Origin: CAYVGO01 sp964450725
GTDB taxonomy: Bacteria; Bacteroidota; Bacteroidia; Bacteroidales; UBA932
Length of the DNA stretch: 64,000 bases
Assembly (NCBI GenBank): GCA_964450725.1
Contig: CAYVGO010000002.1
Coordinates: 26,492 to 90,491 of the forward strand
Direction: 5' to 3'
Part shown: one piece after another, positions 34,264 to 42,193 of the stretch
Layout of the letters: each line of letters starts with the position of its first letter
Position numbering within the stretch: position 1 is the first letter of the stretch
Made by a program: the position numbers and the translations under genes
The notes under the pieces: generated by a model
Seen by the model: the letters and a program-made list of their open reading frames with translations, nothing else
Databases searched by the model: none
Told to the model about the DNA's origin: nothing

Positions 34264-35157
34264 TTATTTGGTATAAGCGATGGTCATTTCCCAAGAGTCA
34301 TTTTGATCATCTGTAAAAGTTACTTTTATTGGATAACCTTCTGCATCAACTTCATAAGTAATGTTTTCTATAGAAGTATTATTACGAACCCTACTTATAG
34401 TTTTAGAAACTAAATTATTACTACTTTCACTATAATAACCCAAGATAGGTAAAATATCTGGAGAACCATAAGAATAACGATTATAACTCAATAAGTAATT
34501 TAAATCTAAATTGGCTTTTTTATTAGATAATTGACCATATTCATAAGTATAACTACTTAGATATTCCTGCCCTTCATTATCTATTTCTTTTTCTGCAACT
34601 TCAGTTTGATTACCTGCTTCCCAAGTTATATCAAAAATATAGTTATAAACCAAATTAGAAGTTTCACTATGGTGGTGTAATTGGTCTTCTAAAGTGAGTT
34701 TTGTTAAATAATTGGATGAATTGTAAGTTAAAGTCGTTGTATTTTTTGCTGTTTCATCAGTAGGACTTTCTACGATTTTTGTGGCAAAATTTTGACTATT
34801 CAGTGTAGCTATGTAATTTGTAGTTTTTTTTATGGCATTTTGTTCTCCCTGATGTTCTGATATAGTTTCAGTCATTTTAAGTTCATTCGGATTATATAAA
34901 ATATCCCATGTTGTTTTGTAAGTATAACCAGAGTTATATGCAAAAGTATAAATAACCTTATTTACTTGTTCTTGGTCGTTGTACCGAAAAGTATAACTAA
35001 TAGTATCACCATCTGTTAATCTTGATACTTTTGAAACTAACTTTGAAGCAACTACTTTTTCCTCTTCATTTTCATTTCCAGTACTGTTTTTTATACAGTT
35101 AGTGAATAAAAAGAAAGACAAAACAAAAGGAAGAAATAAAAATAAGGATTTTTTCAT
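34264..35157 (-). CDS. Hypothetical lipoprotein with YD-like repeats
   Basis: 297 aa from the ATG at 35157. Signal ends in FFLFTNC with Cys20 as lipid anchor. The mature part is rich in Tyr, Asn and Thr and shows repeating phrases such as SYTFRYNDQEQVNKV, TLTYNSSNYLTKL and ITYEVDAEGYPIKV, the pattern of RHS/YD-like or DUF4595-like beta repeats. No catalytic motif. A TAACTTTG box at 35195-35188 (minus) fits this start better than the upstream one. Confidence 0.7.
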   Translation of the reverse strand: MKKSLFLFLPFVLSFFLFTNCIKNSTGNENEEEKVVASKLVSKVSRLTDGDTISYTFRYNDQEQVNKVIYTFAYNSGYTYKTTWDILYNPNELKMTETISEHQGEQNAIKKTTNYIATLNSQNFATKIVESPTDETAKNTTTLTYNSSNYLTKLTLEDQLHHHSETSNLVYNYIFDITWEAGNQTEVAEKEIDNEGQEYLSSYTYEYGQLSNKKANLDLNYLLSYNRYSYGSPDILPILGYYSESSNNLVSKTISRVRNNTSIENITYEVDAEGYPIKVTFTDDQNDSWEMTIAYTK

Positions 35158-35358
35158 TACGTAAAATGTTTTAAAAATTAATGACTGCAAAGTTACTATA
35201 CTTACATGATTCATCCGTTTACGGCAACTTAATTTAACGACTTGTTGTTTCCTTGATTAAAGGATATATCATCACTGAAAAAACTCATTTTCTTACTGAA
35301 AGTGGAAATTATTCGGAAATTTTATTTTTCTTTGTATCGCAATTTACAATTTATTGCT

Positions 35359-37458
35359 ATGAGAGACAGTCAAATTATTCGTAAACTTTCTCCGCCTCCC
35401 TTTGTAAAAATAGTTATTCCAATGATATTTGGAATGATTATTTTTTTCTTTTGTCCTATTCCGCCAATTTATAGGATTTTATTGTTATTCACGACTTTTT
35501 TTGCTTTGGCATTTGTTCATTTTTATTGCCCGCTACGGTCAATCTGGACAAAATTTTATTTATTATTTTGGATATTTGCAGGAGGAGTATTAGTATATCA
35601 ACCCGATGTTGAGGAAAATTTTACTTTTCAAGTACCACAAATATTTTTAGTGAGTTTTAATCAAACACCCTACAAACAAAAATCATTCTATAAATGTGAT
35701 GTAACTTTGGAAAGTACGGTTTATCAAAAAGATACAATTCCGGTCAATAAAAAGATTTTGCTTTATATTCGCACCGATTCTGCACATCAAATTTCTACCG
35801 ACTTTCAATTCAACATCACAACCGCCATATTACCGTTTACTAAACCTTTACATTGGGGAGAGTTTGATTATCGGCAATTTATGCACCGGAAAGGTTATGT
35901 CGGCAATGCTTTTATAGAATGGTCAGATATTGAAATGACTAATCAAAAATCTGCTTTTTCTTTATTACGAAATATCAGACAATGGCAAAGTAATCTACTC
36001 CAACGCTTTGAAAGTGTAGGAATTCATGGTAATAATCTGGCAATTTTACAAGCATTGACTTTAGGAGACAAAACATTGTTGAGTGAAGAAATTAAGCAGC
36101 GTTTTTCTAAAGCAGGAGCGATGCACGTTTTGGCAGTTTCAGGAATGCACGTCGGTATTTTATTTATGATTTTGTCTTTTCTACTTACCCCTTTTCAACG
36201 CTCAACCATCGGACGTACAACGTCGGCATTGTTGATTATGAGTATAATATGGTGTTATGCACTTTTGACAGGACTTTCGGCTTCTACCGTACGTGCTGCG
36301 ATTATGTTCAGCATTATGTCTTTGGGAAAACTTATCCGCTATCCTCATAATAATTCCCTCAATGCCATTGCCGCTTCAGCATTTCTTATTTTAATTGCTT
36401 CTCCGTCACAACTTTTTGATATTGGTTTTCAACTCTCTTTTGCAGCCGTTATTGCCATTGTTCTCTTCCAATCTCGTTTTGAAACATTGATTACAACAAC
36501 GGTCTCTTTTTTTCGCTCCGTATTTAATTTATTGTTTGTCTCTGTTTCTGCTACTTTAGGAACATTGCCGTTTACGCTACTTATTTTTCAACAATTTCCA
36601 ACTTATTTTATTCTGACTAATTTTTTGGTAACCATTCCCGTATTTTTAATTATGTTACTCGCCATTTGCATTATGATTTTTGGAGGGATACCGATTGTAG
36701 GAATGCTTTTTGGAACAATAACCGATATATTGCTGTCAGTTTTAAACGGGATGTTACAAGTTGTTGAAAATTTACCGTTTGCACTTATAGAAAATATTTA
36801 TATTTCTCCCTTCCAAAGCATTATGTTAGGGATTTTTATTCTTTTACTGGCCGCATTATGCTGGTTTGCTCGACGTAAAATTATTATTTTGATGATGTTT
36901 CCCATATTGTTTTTTTGTATGGATATGAGTGTTCACAAAATAGCAAGACAACATGACCGAAGTATTACGTTTTTTTCACTCAAAAATACGACAGCCATCT
37001 TATTCACCCAAGCCACACAGGGAACTTTTGTTTTATCTGACAATACAGGTGCTTCAGATACCGATTACTCAATAAAACGCTATTTGAATCGTCAAGGATT
37101 TAATAAACTATCTTCTTATCAACCATCAGATACCATCCACGGTTTTTATTACTATCCGTTATCAGATACTTTGATAATACAACCCAATAACAATCTTATT
37201 CATTTTGGGAAACAAACTGTCGCCATTCTTGACCAAAAGCCTTATCCCGAAACATCACTACCAATAGATATTGTGTTGTGTACTAAAAATGCCAGAATAA
37301 TTCCGGAAGAAATTATGACATATTACAATCCTCAACAAGTCATTATTGACGTTTCACTCTCTAAGTTTTATACAGACTTGTGGGAAAATTACAGTAAAGA
37401 AAACACAACTCTAATTACTTTTTTAAAGAATGGTCAATATATTTTGCCTGTAAAATGA
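35359..37458 (+). CDS. comEC: ComEC/Rec2-family DNA-uptake membrane protein
   Basis: 699 aa from the ATG at 35359 (a GTG at 35302 is possible). Polytopic membrane protein thought to pass single-stranded DNA into the cell in natural transformation. The competence core shows ALTLGDKTLLSEEIKQRFSKAG and MHVLAVSGMHVGILF with LTGLSASTVRAAIM. The C-terminal soluble part is short and lacks a clear metallo-beta-lactamase HxHxDH motif, a common state in Bacteroidota. Two N-terminal membrane spans precede an OB-like region. Confidence 0.92.
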   Translation: MRDSQIIRKLSPPPFVKIVIPMIFGMIIFFFCPIPPIYRILLLFTTFFALAFVHFYCPLRSIWTKFYLLFWIFAGGVLVYQPDVEENFTFQVPQIFLVSFNQTPYKQKSFYKCDVTLESTVYQKDTIPVNKKILLYIRTDSAHQISTDFQFNITTAILPFTKPLHWGEFDYRQFMHRKGYVGNAFIEWSDIEMTNQKSAFSLLRNIRQWQSNLLQRFESVGIHGNNLAILQALTLGDKTLLSEEIKQRFSKAGAMHVLAVSGMHVGILFMILSFLLTPFQRSTIGRTTSALLIMSIIWCYALLTGLSASTVRAAIMFSIMSLGKLIRYPHNNSLNAIAASAFLILIASPSQLFDIGFQLSFAAVIAIVLFQSRFETLITTTVSFFRSVFNLLFVSVSATLGTLPFTLLIFQQFPTYFILTNFLVTIPVFLIMLLAICIMIFGGIPIVGMLFGTITDILLSVLNGMLQVVENLPFALIENIYISPFQSIMLGIFILLLAALCWFARRKIIILMMFPILFFCMDMSVHKIARQHDRSITFFSLKNTTAILFTQATQGTFVLSDNTGASDTDYSIKRYLNRQGFNKLSSYQPSDTIHGFYYYPLSDTLIIQPNNNLIHFGKQTVAILDQKPYPETSLPIDIVLCTKNARIIPEEIMTYYNPQQVIIDVSLSKFYTDLWENYSKENTTLITFLKNGQYILPVK

Positions 37459-37508
37459 ATATTTTTACCAAATGATTACGAGTACCAATATTTTACATCA
37501 TTACAAAA

Positions 37509-37543
37509 TAAAGGCTGCTTCAAAATACTTGAAACAGCGCCTT
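37509..37543 (-). terminator. Probable terminator of metY
   Basis: AAGGC...TTCAA and TTGAA...GCCTT form an imperfect hairpin; on the minus strand it is followed by TTTATTTT. Confidence 0.5.
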
Positions 37544-37569
37544 ACCATTAGATTATCCAAAAATCTGAT

Positions 37570-38871
37570 TTACAGTTTTGCGAATGCTTGTAAAATGTCG
37601 TCTTGAATATCTTCCAGCGTTTCTATTCCTACAGAAAACCGTAATAGTCCCGGACTTACACCGGCTTCAATCTGTTCTTTTTCCGAAAGTTGAGAGTGTG
37701 TTGTTGTTGCAGGGTGAATAATTAACGATTTTGCATCTCCTACATTTGCCAAGTGGCTGATTAAAGAGAGTGAATTGATAAATTTGTCGGCTTTTTCACT
37801 TCCTCCTTTTAACTTAAAGGTTAAAACCCCACCAAATCCTTTGGTGAAATATTTTTTAGCCAATGTATGGTATTTACTGCTTGTTAAACCGGGGTAGTTG
37901 ACATATTCTACTTCTTTTTGTTTTTCTAACCACTCTGCCAATGCCAATGCGTTAGCGCAATGTTGTTTCATGCGTAAAGAAAGCGTTTCTACACCTTGTA
38001 ACAATAAGAATGAATTAAACGGACTTATGCAAGGTCCCCAATCGCGTAAGCCTTCTGTTCTTGCTCGGATATTAAAGGCTATATTTCCGAAAGGTCCGTT
38101 TGTACCGAAAACGTCCCAAAATACTAATCCGTGATAACTTTCCGAAGGTTTGGTAAATGTCGGAAATTTACCGTTTCCCCAATTAAATTTACCACTGTCA
38201 ATAATAATACCGCCGAGCGAAGTACCATGTCCGCCAATCCATTTGGTCAAACTTTCTATTACAATTGTAGCACCATGCTCTATAGGTCTGAACAAATATC
38301 CGCCGCCGCCAAAAGTATTGTCAACAATCAGAGGAATCTGATGTTTATCTGCAACGGTAGCAATGGCTTCAAAATCAGGAATATTCAGTTCAGGATTACC
38401 GATAGTTTCAATGTAAAGAGCTTTGGTGTTATTATCAATTAAACGTTCAAACTCTTTGGGGTCATCATTTTTTGTAAATCTCACTTCAATTCCTAATCGT
38501 TTAAATTGATTTTTAAATTGATTATAGGTTCCTCCGTAGAGTGAAGATGTAGATACACAGTTATCACCCACTTCCATAATATTGTTCAGCGCAATAAATA
38601 CTGCTGCTTGTCCTGATGAGGTTACCAAACCCGTAACGCCACCTTCGAGTGCTGCTATTCGCTTTTCCAACACGTCTGTCGTAGGATTCATCAATCGAGT
38701 GTAAATGTTTCCGAACTTTTGTAAGGCAAATAAGTCTGCACCTTCTTTAGCATCGTCAAATACATAAGAAGAGGTTTGATAAATTGGAACAGCTCGAGAG
38801 TGAGTTGTGGGATCTGCTTGCTGCCCTGCGTGTACTTGTAGGGTTTCAAACCCTTGTTTTTTTTGTGTCAT
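37570..38871 (-). CDS. metY: O-acetylhomoserine aminocarboxypropyltransferase (sulfhydrylase)
   Basis: 433 aa PLP enzyme of the Cys/Met metabolism family that makes homocysteine from O-acetylhomoserine and sulfide. Typical start GFETLQVHAGQQADPTTHSRAVPIYQTSSY is split across motifs 7-37. The PLP lysine is in ESLTKWIGGHG, and FGTNGPFGNIAF is characteristic of the sulfhydrylase branch rather than cystathionine synthase. It lies 152 bases downstream of cysK on the same strand, forming a sulfur-assimilation region. Confidence 0.93.
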   Translation of the reverse strand: MTQKKQGFETLQVHAGQQADPTTHSRAVPIYQTSSYVFDDAKEGADLFALQKFGNIYTRLMNPTTDVLEKRIAALEGGVTGLVTSSGQAAVFIALNNIMEVGDNCVSTSSLYGGTYNQFKNQFKRLGIEVRFTKNDDPKEFERLIDNNTKALYIETIGNPELNIPDFEAIATVADKHQIPLIVDNTFGGGGYLFRPIEHGATIVIESLTKWIGGHGTSLGGIIIDSGKFNWGNGKFPTFTKPSESYHGLVFWDVFGTNGPFGNIAFNIRARTEGLRDWGPCISPFNSFLLLQGVETLSLRMKQHCANALALAEWLEKQKEVEYVNYPGLTSSKYHTLAKKYFTKGFGGVLTFKLKGGSEKADKFINSLSLISHLANVGDAKSLIIHPATTTHSQLSEKEQIEAGVSPGLLRFSVGIETLEDIQDDILQAFAKL

Positions 38872-38950
38872 AATTGTACATTTTAAAGTTATAAATATTT
38901 TTTTGTTTGTTGCTGTTTCATTTTTTTGTTATTGTGAAGACATTTTTCCC

Positions 38951-38976
38951 CGTCATTGCCAGGACGAAGCAATCTC
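38951..38976. repeat. Dispersed-repeat remnant (cgtcattg...gaagcaatct type)
   Basis: A 26-bp sequence of a kind that recurs in many bacterial intergenic regions, with CGTCATTGCC then AGGACGAAGCAATC. Single copy in this window. Confidence 0.4.
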
Positions 38977-38983
38977 TTTTTCA

Positions 38984-39012
38984 TTGACAACTGCGGTAGT
39001 TATCTATCTTTG
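38984..39012 (+). promoter_or_regulatory. Plus-strand promoter facing the 3' end of cysK
   Basis: TTG (38984-38986), 18 bases, TATCTTTG (39005-39012), oriented opposite to metY and cysK. It has no sense gene downstream. Confidence 0.4.
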
Positions 39013-39023
39013 CAATATGGAAT

Positions 39024-39929
39024 CTAATTACCAAAAACCGATAAATAACGTTCTCCTGTGTCATAGTTTACCGTCAGTATTTTTGTGGATGACGGCTCTC
39101 CAATAATCAATTTACTGACGGCACAAAGTGATGCTCCGGTTGAAATTCCACAAAGAACTCCTTCAACTGTCGCTGCTTTTTTAGCCCAATCTACGGCTTC
39201 CTGATTACCGACTTGTATAATTTTATGAAGTAGTTTCACATTGAGATTTTCAGGAATAAATCCGGCGCCAATTCCCTGTATGGCGTGTGGTCCGGCATTT
39301 CCACCACTCAATACCGGCGACAACTCCGGTTCTACGGCTATAATTTTGATGTTTTTGAATTTTTCATGTAAGACTTTTCCTATACCCGAAATATGCCCGC
39401 CGGTTCCTACGCCGGAAACAAAATAATCGAATCCTTCCGGAAAATCTTGTAATATTTCTTGTGCTGTTTGTTGTTCATGAATACGTGGATTGGCAGGATT
39501 TTCAAATTGTTGGGGAATCCAACTGTCTGTAATTTCTTCTGACAATGCTTTGGCTTTTTCAATAGCCCCTTTCATTCCCAATTCTTTGGGTGTAAGTACT
39601 AATTTTGCACCATATAATTGCATTAAAGTTCTACGCTCTACAGACATTGATTCAGGCATGACCAAAATGAGTTTATATCCTCTGACTGCGGCAACCAATG
39701 CTAAACCTACGCCTGTATTTCCTGATGTAGGTTCAATAATGGTGGTATTTAAGGTAAGAATACCCTGTTTTTCGGCATCTTCAATCATCGCTAATGCTAC
39801 TCTGTCTTTGATACTTCCTCCGGGAGAAGTACGTTCTAATTTCAACCAGACATCGTGGTTAGGAAAAAGGCGATTTAATCTTAGATGAGGTGTATGACCA
39901 ATAGTTTCTAAAATGGATTGATATTTCAT
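39024..39929 (-). CDS. cysK: Cysteine synthase (O-acetylserine sulfhydrylase)
   Basis: 301 aa fold-type II PLP enzyme forming cysteine from O-acetylserine and sulfide. PLP lysine Lys41 lies in GGSIKDRVA; the substrate loop EPTSGNTGVGLA and the phosphate-binding GVGTGGHISG follow. The ATG overlaps the cysE stop codon by four bases, so substrate-producing and substrate-using enzymes are translationally coupled. CysM-like enzymes are close relatives; the label K versus M is not certain. Confidence 0.94.
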   Translation of the reverse strand: MKYQSILETIGHTPHLRLNRLFPNHDVWLKLERTSPGGSIKDRVALAMIEDAEKQGILTLNTTIIEPTSGNTGVGLALVAAVRGYKLILVMPESMSVERRTLMQLYGAKLVLTPKELGMKGAIEKAKALSEEITDSWIPQQFENPANPRIHEQQTAQEILQDFPEGFDYFVSGVGTGGHISGIGKVLHEKFKNIKIIAVEPELSPVLSGGNAGPHAIQGIGAGFIPENLNVKLLHKIIQVGNQEAVDWAKKAATVEGVLCGISTGASLCAVSKLIIGEPSSTKILTVNYDTGERYLSVFGN

Positions 39930-40717
39930 ACGTTTTTATTTTTTATGTTTACTTGCTCTTCATGATATACTTGAGAATAAGGTGGTACGCTTTTAATGAG
40001 CCAGACATTCCCGCCAATCACAGAATCTTTGCCAATCACAGTATTACCACCCAAAATTGTTGCTCCGGCATAAATAATCACATTGTCTTCAATAGTAGGA
40101 TGTCGCTTTTGTTGTCGTAATCCTTTATTTACAAATAATGCCCCTAATGTAACGCCTTGATAAATGGTTACATTATTTCCTATTTCTGTTGTTTCTCCGA
40201 TAACAATTCCCGTACCATGATCAATAAAAAGATTACGTCCGATAGTTGCTCCGGGATGAATATCAATACCTACTTTACTGTGAGCATACTCTGAAAAAAG
40301 GCGCGGAATGACGGGGATTTTAAGTTCATAAAGACGGTGCGCCATGCGGTGAACGGCCAATGCAAAAAATCCGGGATAGGCTAAAATTACTTCCTCGCGA
40401 TTATCCGTAGCAGGGTCATTTTCTACATAAAAATTAACTTCTGAGAGTAGTTGTTGTCGAATGGCGGGCAATTGCTGAAAAAAAAGTATCAATCGCTCTT
40501 CACAGACTGATTTTTCTATAATAGAACAGAAGTTCTTTTGCAATAATAAAAATACTTTACTGCTGTTTTGCAATACATCTGCAGTATCGTCTTTGGTAGG
40601 AAATAATATTTTTTCAAATAACACTTCTACAGCATATTCTATCTCGTGCTTTGAAATAGAAAGGGGAATAACACAATGCTCCAGTTGGTCTGTAATATTT
40701 TTTAAATTTTCTATCAT
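39926..40717 (-). CDS. cysE: Serine O-acetyltransferase
   Basis: 263 aa from the ATG at 40717; an in-frame TTG at 40750 lies within the attenuator terminator. Transfers acetyl from acetyl-CoA to serine, the committed step to cysteine. The C-terminal half is a left-handed beta-helix: GIDIHPGATIG, FIDHGTGIVIGE with the catalytic His-Asp region, NNVTIYQGVTLGA and ATILGGNTVIG. Preceded by a Cys-codon leader peptide and terminator, and overlapping cysK. Confidence 0.95.
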   Translation of the reverse strand: MIENLKNITDQLEHCVIPLSISKHEIEYAVEVLFEKILFPTKDDTADVLQNSSKVFLLLQKNFCSIIEKSVCEERLILFFQQLPAIRQQLLSEVNFYVENDPATDNREEVILAYPGFFALAVHRMAHRLYELKIPVIPRLFSEYAHSKVGIDIHPGATIGRNLFIDHGTGIVIGETTEIGNNVTIYQGVTLGALFVNKGLRQQKRHPTIEDNVIIYAGATILGGNTVIGKDSVIGGNVWLIKSVPPYSQVYHEEQVNIKNKNV

Positions 40718-40736
40718 TCTAAAATTCTTGTATAAC

Positions 40737-40772
40737 AAAAAAGCAGTCAACTTTGTAAGTCAACTGCTTTTT
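40737..40772 (-). terminator. Attenuator terminator before cysE
   Basis: On the minus strand AAAAAGCAGT (40772-40763) pairs with ACTGCTTTTT (40747-40738), with an inner 4-bp stem and a T-rich end. It lies between the leader peptide and the cysE ATG. Confidence 0.8.
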
Positions 40773-40804
40773 AAATGGTTATATATTTGTCATCTATAAA
40801 CAAG

Positions 40805-40867
40805 TCAGTTACCTACACCGTCCGGTGAAAGCATACAGCAACACATATTCATAGAGAATTGTTTCAT
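40805..40867 (-). CDS. Cysteine-codon leader peptide of the cysE-cysK operon
   Basis: A 20-codon ORF with Met-Cys-Cys-Cys-Met at residues 8-12, ending TGA 32 bases before an intrinsic terminator. It begins about 40 bases after a good promoter box and lies upstream of genes that make cysteine. The layout is that of a ribosome-mediated attenuator: stalling at the Cys codons when Cys-tRNA is scarce would let transcription pass the terminator. No other function is apparent for such a short peptide. Confidence 0.75.
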   Translation of the reverse strand: MKQFSMNMCCCMLSPDGVGN

Positions 40868-40908
40868 TTTTTTAGTGTATTAAACTTGAACAAGATTCAT
40901 TAGGGCAG

Positions 40909-40916
40909 CAAAGGTA
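40909..40916 (-). promoter_or_regulatory. -7 element of the cys leader
   Basis: TACCTTTG on the minus strand, 42 bases upstream of the leader-peptide ATG. Confidence 0.55.
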
Positions 40917-40953
40917 TAAAAACATCTGAAAAAAAATATTTTGTTATGTTTTT

Positions 40954-41688
40954 TTAACTGTTTGCTTTTTTCTTGGGAGAGCGCTGGTGATAAGCTGCTT
41001 TAGTTTCGAAAATCAATTGATTAATCCAAATAATAAATTTTGATGTCTGTTCGTTTGGCGTAGATATATTTTTGGCAAATACAATGTCGGTCATATATTG
41101 ATATTGCTTGTCAATCTCTAAGCGTACTGTTTTTGAATCAGGAAGTTTTACATTTATTCTTACCTCTGTACGACGGTCGGTAACTGTAGCGTATGATTCG
41201 TTGATAGTGTAAAGATCTTCCACAAAAGTCAACAAACGGAGGGTTGTAATGTGAGGTACATTTTGAGGCTTTTGAAGATCGGTTATCAAACTCCTTATTT
41301 GTTGGGTTTCCTGCATGTTGGGCAGTTGATGCAGTTTTTTATAGGGTTTTATCTGCTCCAAAAGGGCAACACCTGCTTCTTTTTCAGCGTAGTCAATCTC
41401 CAGACGGCTTGCGGATTCTATTGATGTATAAATATATATCCAAAGACTGTCTCTTTGTATATCAAACTTTGACAACTCTTTAGTATCGGCATCTACTCGG
41501 CTTTGCATTACAATATCATCCATCAAACGCAGGTTTTTTGAGAAATTATTCAAAAAATCGGCTGTTAATCCAAGTAATTCAACACCTGTTTCCCGTAATT
41601 TTTCTTCGATTCTTTTCATAAAGTTTGTGTACTCGCTGTTATTAAATTGCGTAGCACCTGCGGGTTTAATTTTCAATAAATTTTCCAT
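40954..41688 (-). CDS. DUF6261-like hypothetical protein
   Basis: 244 aa, largely helical, soluble, without signal peptide. It resembles a Bacteroidota family of about 240 aa (DUF6261-like) of unknown role; no catalytic motif is seen. The tail is basic (SPKKKANS). A TATATTTG box on the minus strand (41747-41740) would drive it, and the first unit of the 41-bp repeat array begins right behind that box. Confidence 0.65.
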   Translation of the reverse strand: MENLLKIKPAGATQFNNSEYTNFMKRIEEKLRETGVELLGLTADFLNNFSKNLRLMDDIVMQSRVDADTKELSKFDIQRDSLWIYIYTSIESASRLEIDYAEKEAGVALLEQIKPYKKLHQLPNMQETQQIRSLITDLQKPQNVPHITTLRLLTFVEDLYTINESYATVTDRRTEVRINVKLPDSKTVRLEIDKQYQYMTDIVFAKNISTPNEQTSKFIIWINQLIFETKAAYHQRSPKKKANS

Positions 41689-41739
41689 AACATTTTAATT
41701 TAGAAGTTATAAAATATAATTATACATATCTATATGTTG

Positions 41740-41747
41740 CAAATATA
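41740..41747 (-). promoter_or_regulatory. -7 element of the DUF6261-like gene
   Basis: TATATTTG on the minus strand; its -33 region would fall inside the first 41-bp repeat unit. Confidence 0.45.
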
Positions 41748-41750
41748 CAT

Positions 41751-42050
41751 ATTTTTCAGAAAAAAAATACCTCCGAAGAAATTTTGCTGAGATATTTTCA
41801 GAAAAAAATCTCTCAGCAGAGGCTCCGCTGAGAGATTTTCAGAAAAAAATATGTCCGCGGAGGCTCTGCTGAGACATTTTCAGAAAAAAATATATCCGCA
41901 GAGGCTCCGCTGAGAGATTTTCAGAAAAAAATATGTCCGCGGAGGCTCTGCTGAGACATTTTCAGAAAAAAATATGTCCGCGGAGGCTCCGCTGAGAGAT
42001 TTTCAGAAAAAAATATATCCGCGGAAGCTCCGCTGAGAGATTTTCAGAAA
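41751..42050. repeat. Tandem array of a 41-bp unit, seven copies
   Basis: The anchor TTTTCAGAAAA recurs with its CAG at 41757, 41799, 41840, 41881, 41922, 41963, 42004 and 42045: one 42-bp step, then six exact 41-bp steps. Each unit has an A-run followed by a hairpin-forming segment such as TCCGCGGAGGCTCCGCTGAGA. The first unit is the most diverged. The array fills most of a 505-base gene-free gap between the DUF6261-like gene and the GH95 gene. Confidence 0.95.
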
Positions 42051-42161
42051 ACTTACACTCAAAAAAATTCACAAACCAATTTTTGTAACAGTAATTTATA
42101 GTGATGAAATAGCTGTTTTATTTGTGTTTCAATAATTCGCTTTTATTTGCATATAATTCAC

Positions 42162-42169
42162 TATATTTG
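42162..42169 (+). promoter_or_regulatory. -7 element upstream of the GH95 gene
   Basis: TATATTTG, 24 bases before the ATG at 42194. Confidence 0.45.
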
Positions 42170-42193
42170 CCGTAACTTTCATCAAACTTATTT

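Noticed and set aside
38889..38921. Leader peptide before metY
   Set aside because: A short MKQQQ ORF without Cys or Met codon runs, and no terminator follows.
40718..40750. Upstream TTG start for cysE
   Set aside because: It is embedded in the terminator hairpin; the ATG at 40717 is the first Met after it.
41751..42050. CRISPR array
   Set aside because: The 41-bp units are contiguous with no unique spacers, and there are no cas genes.
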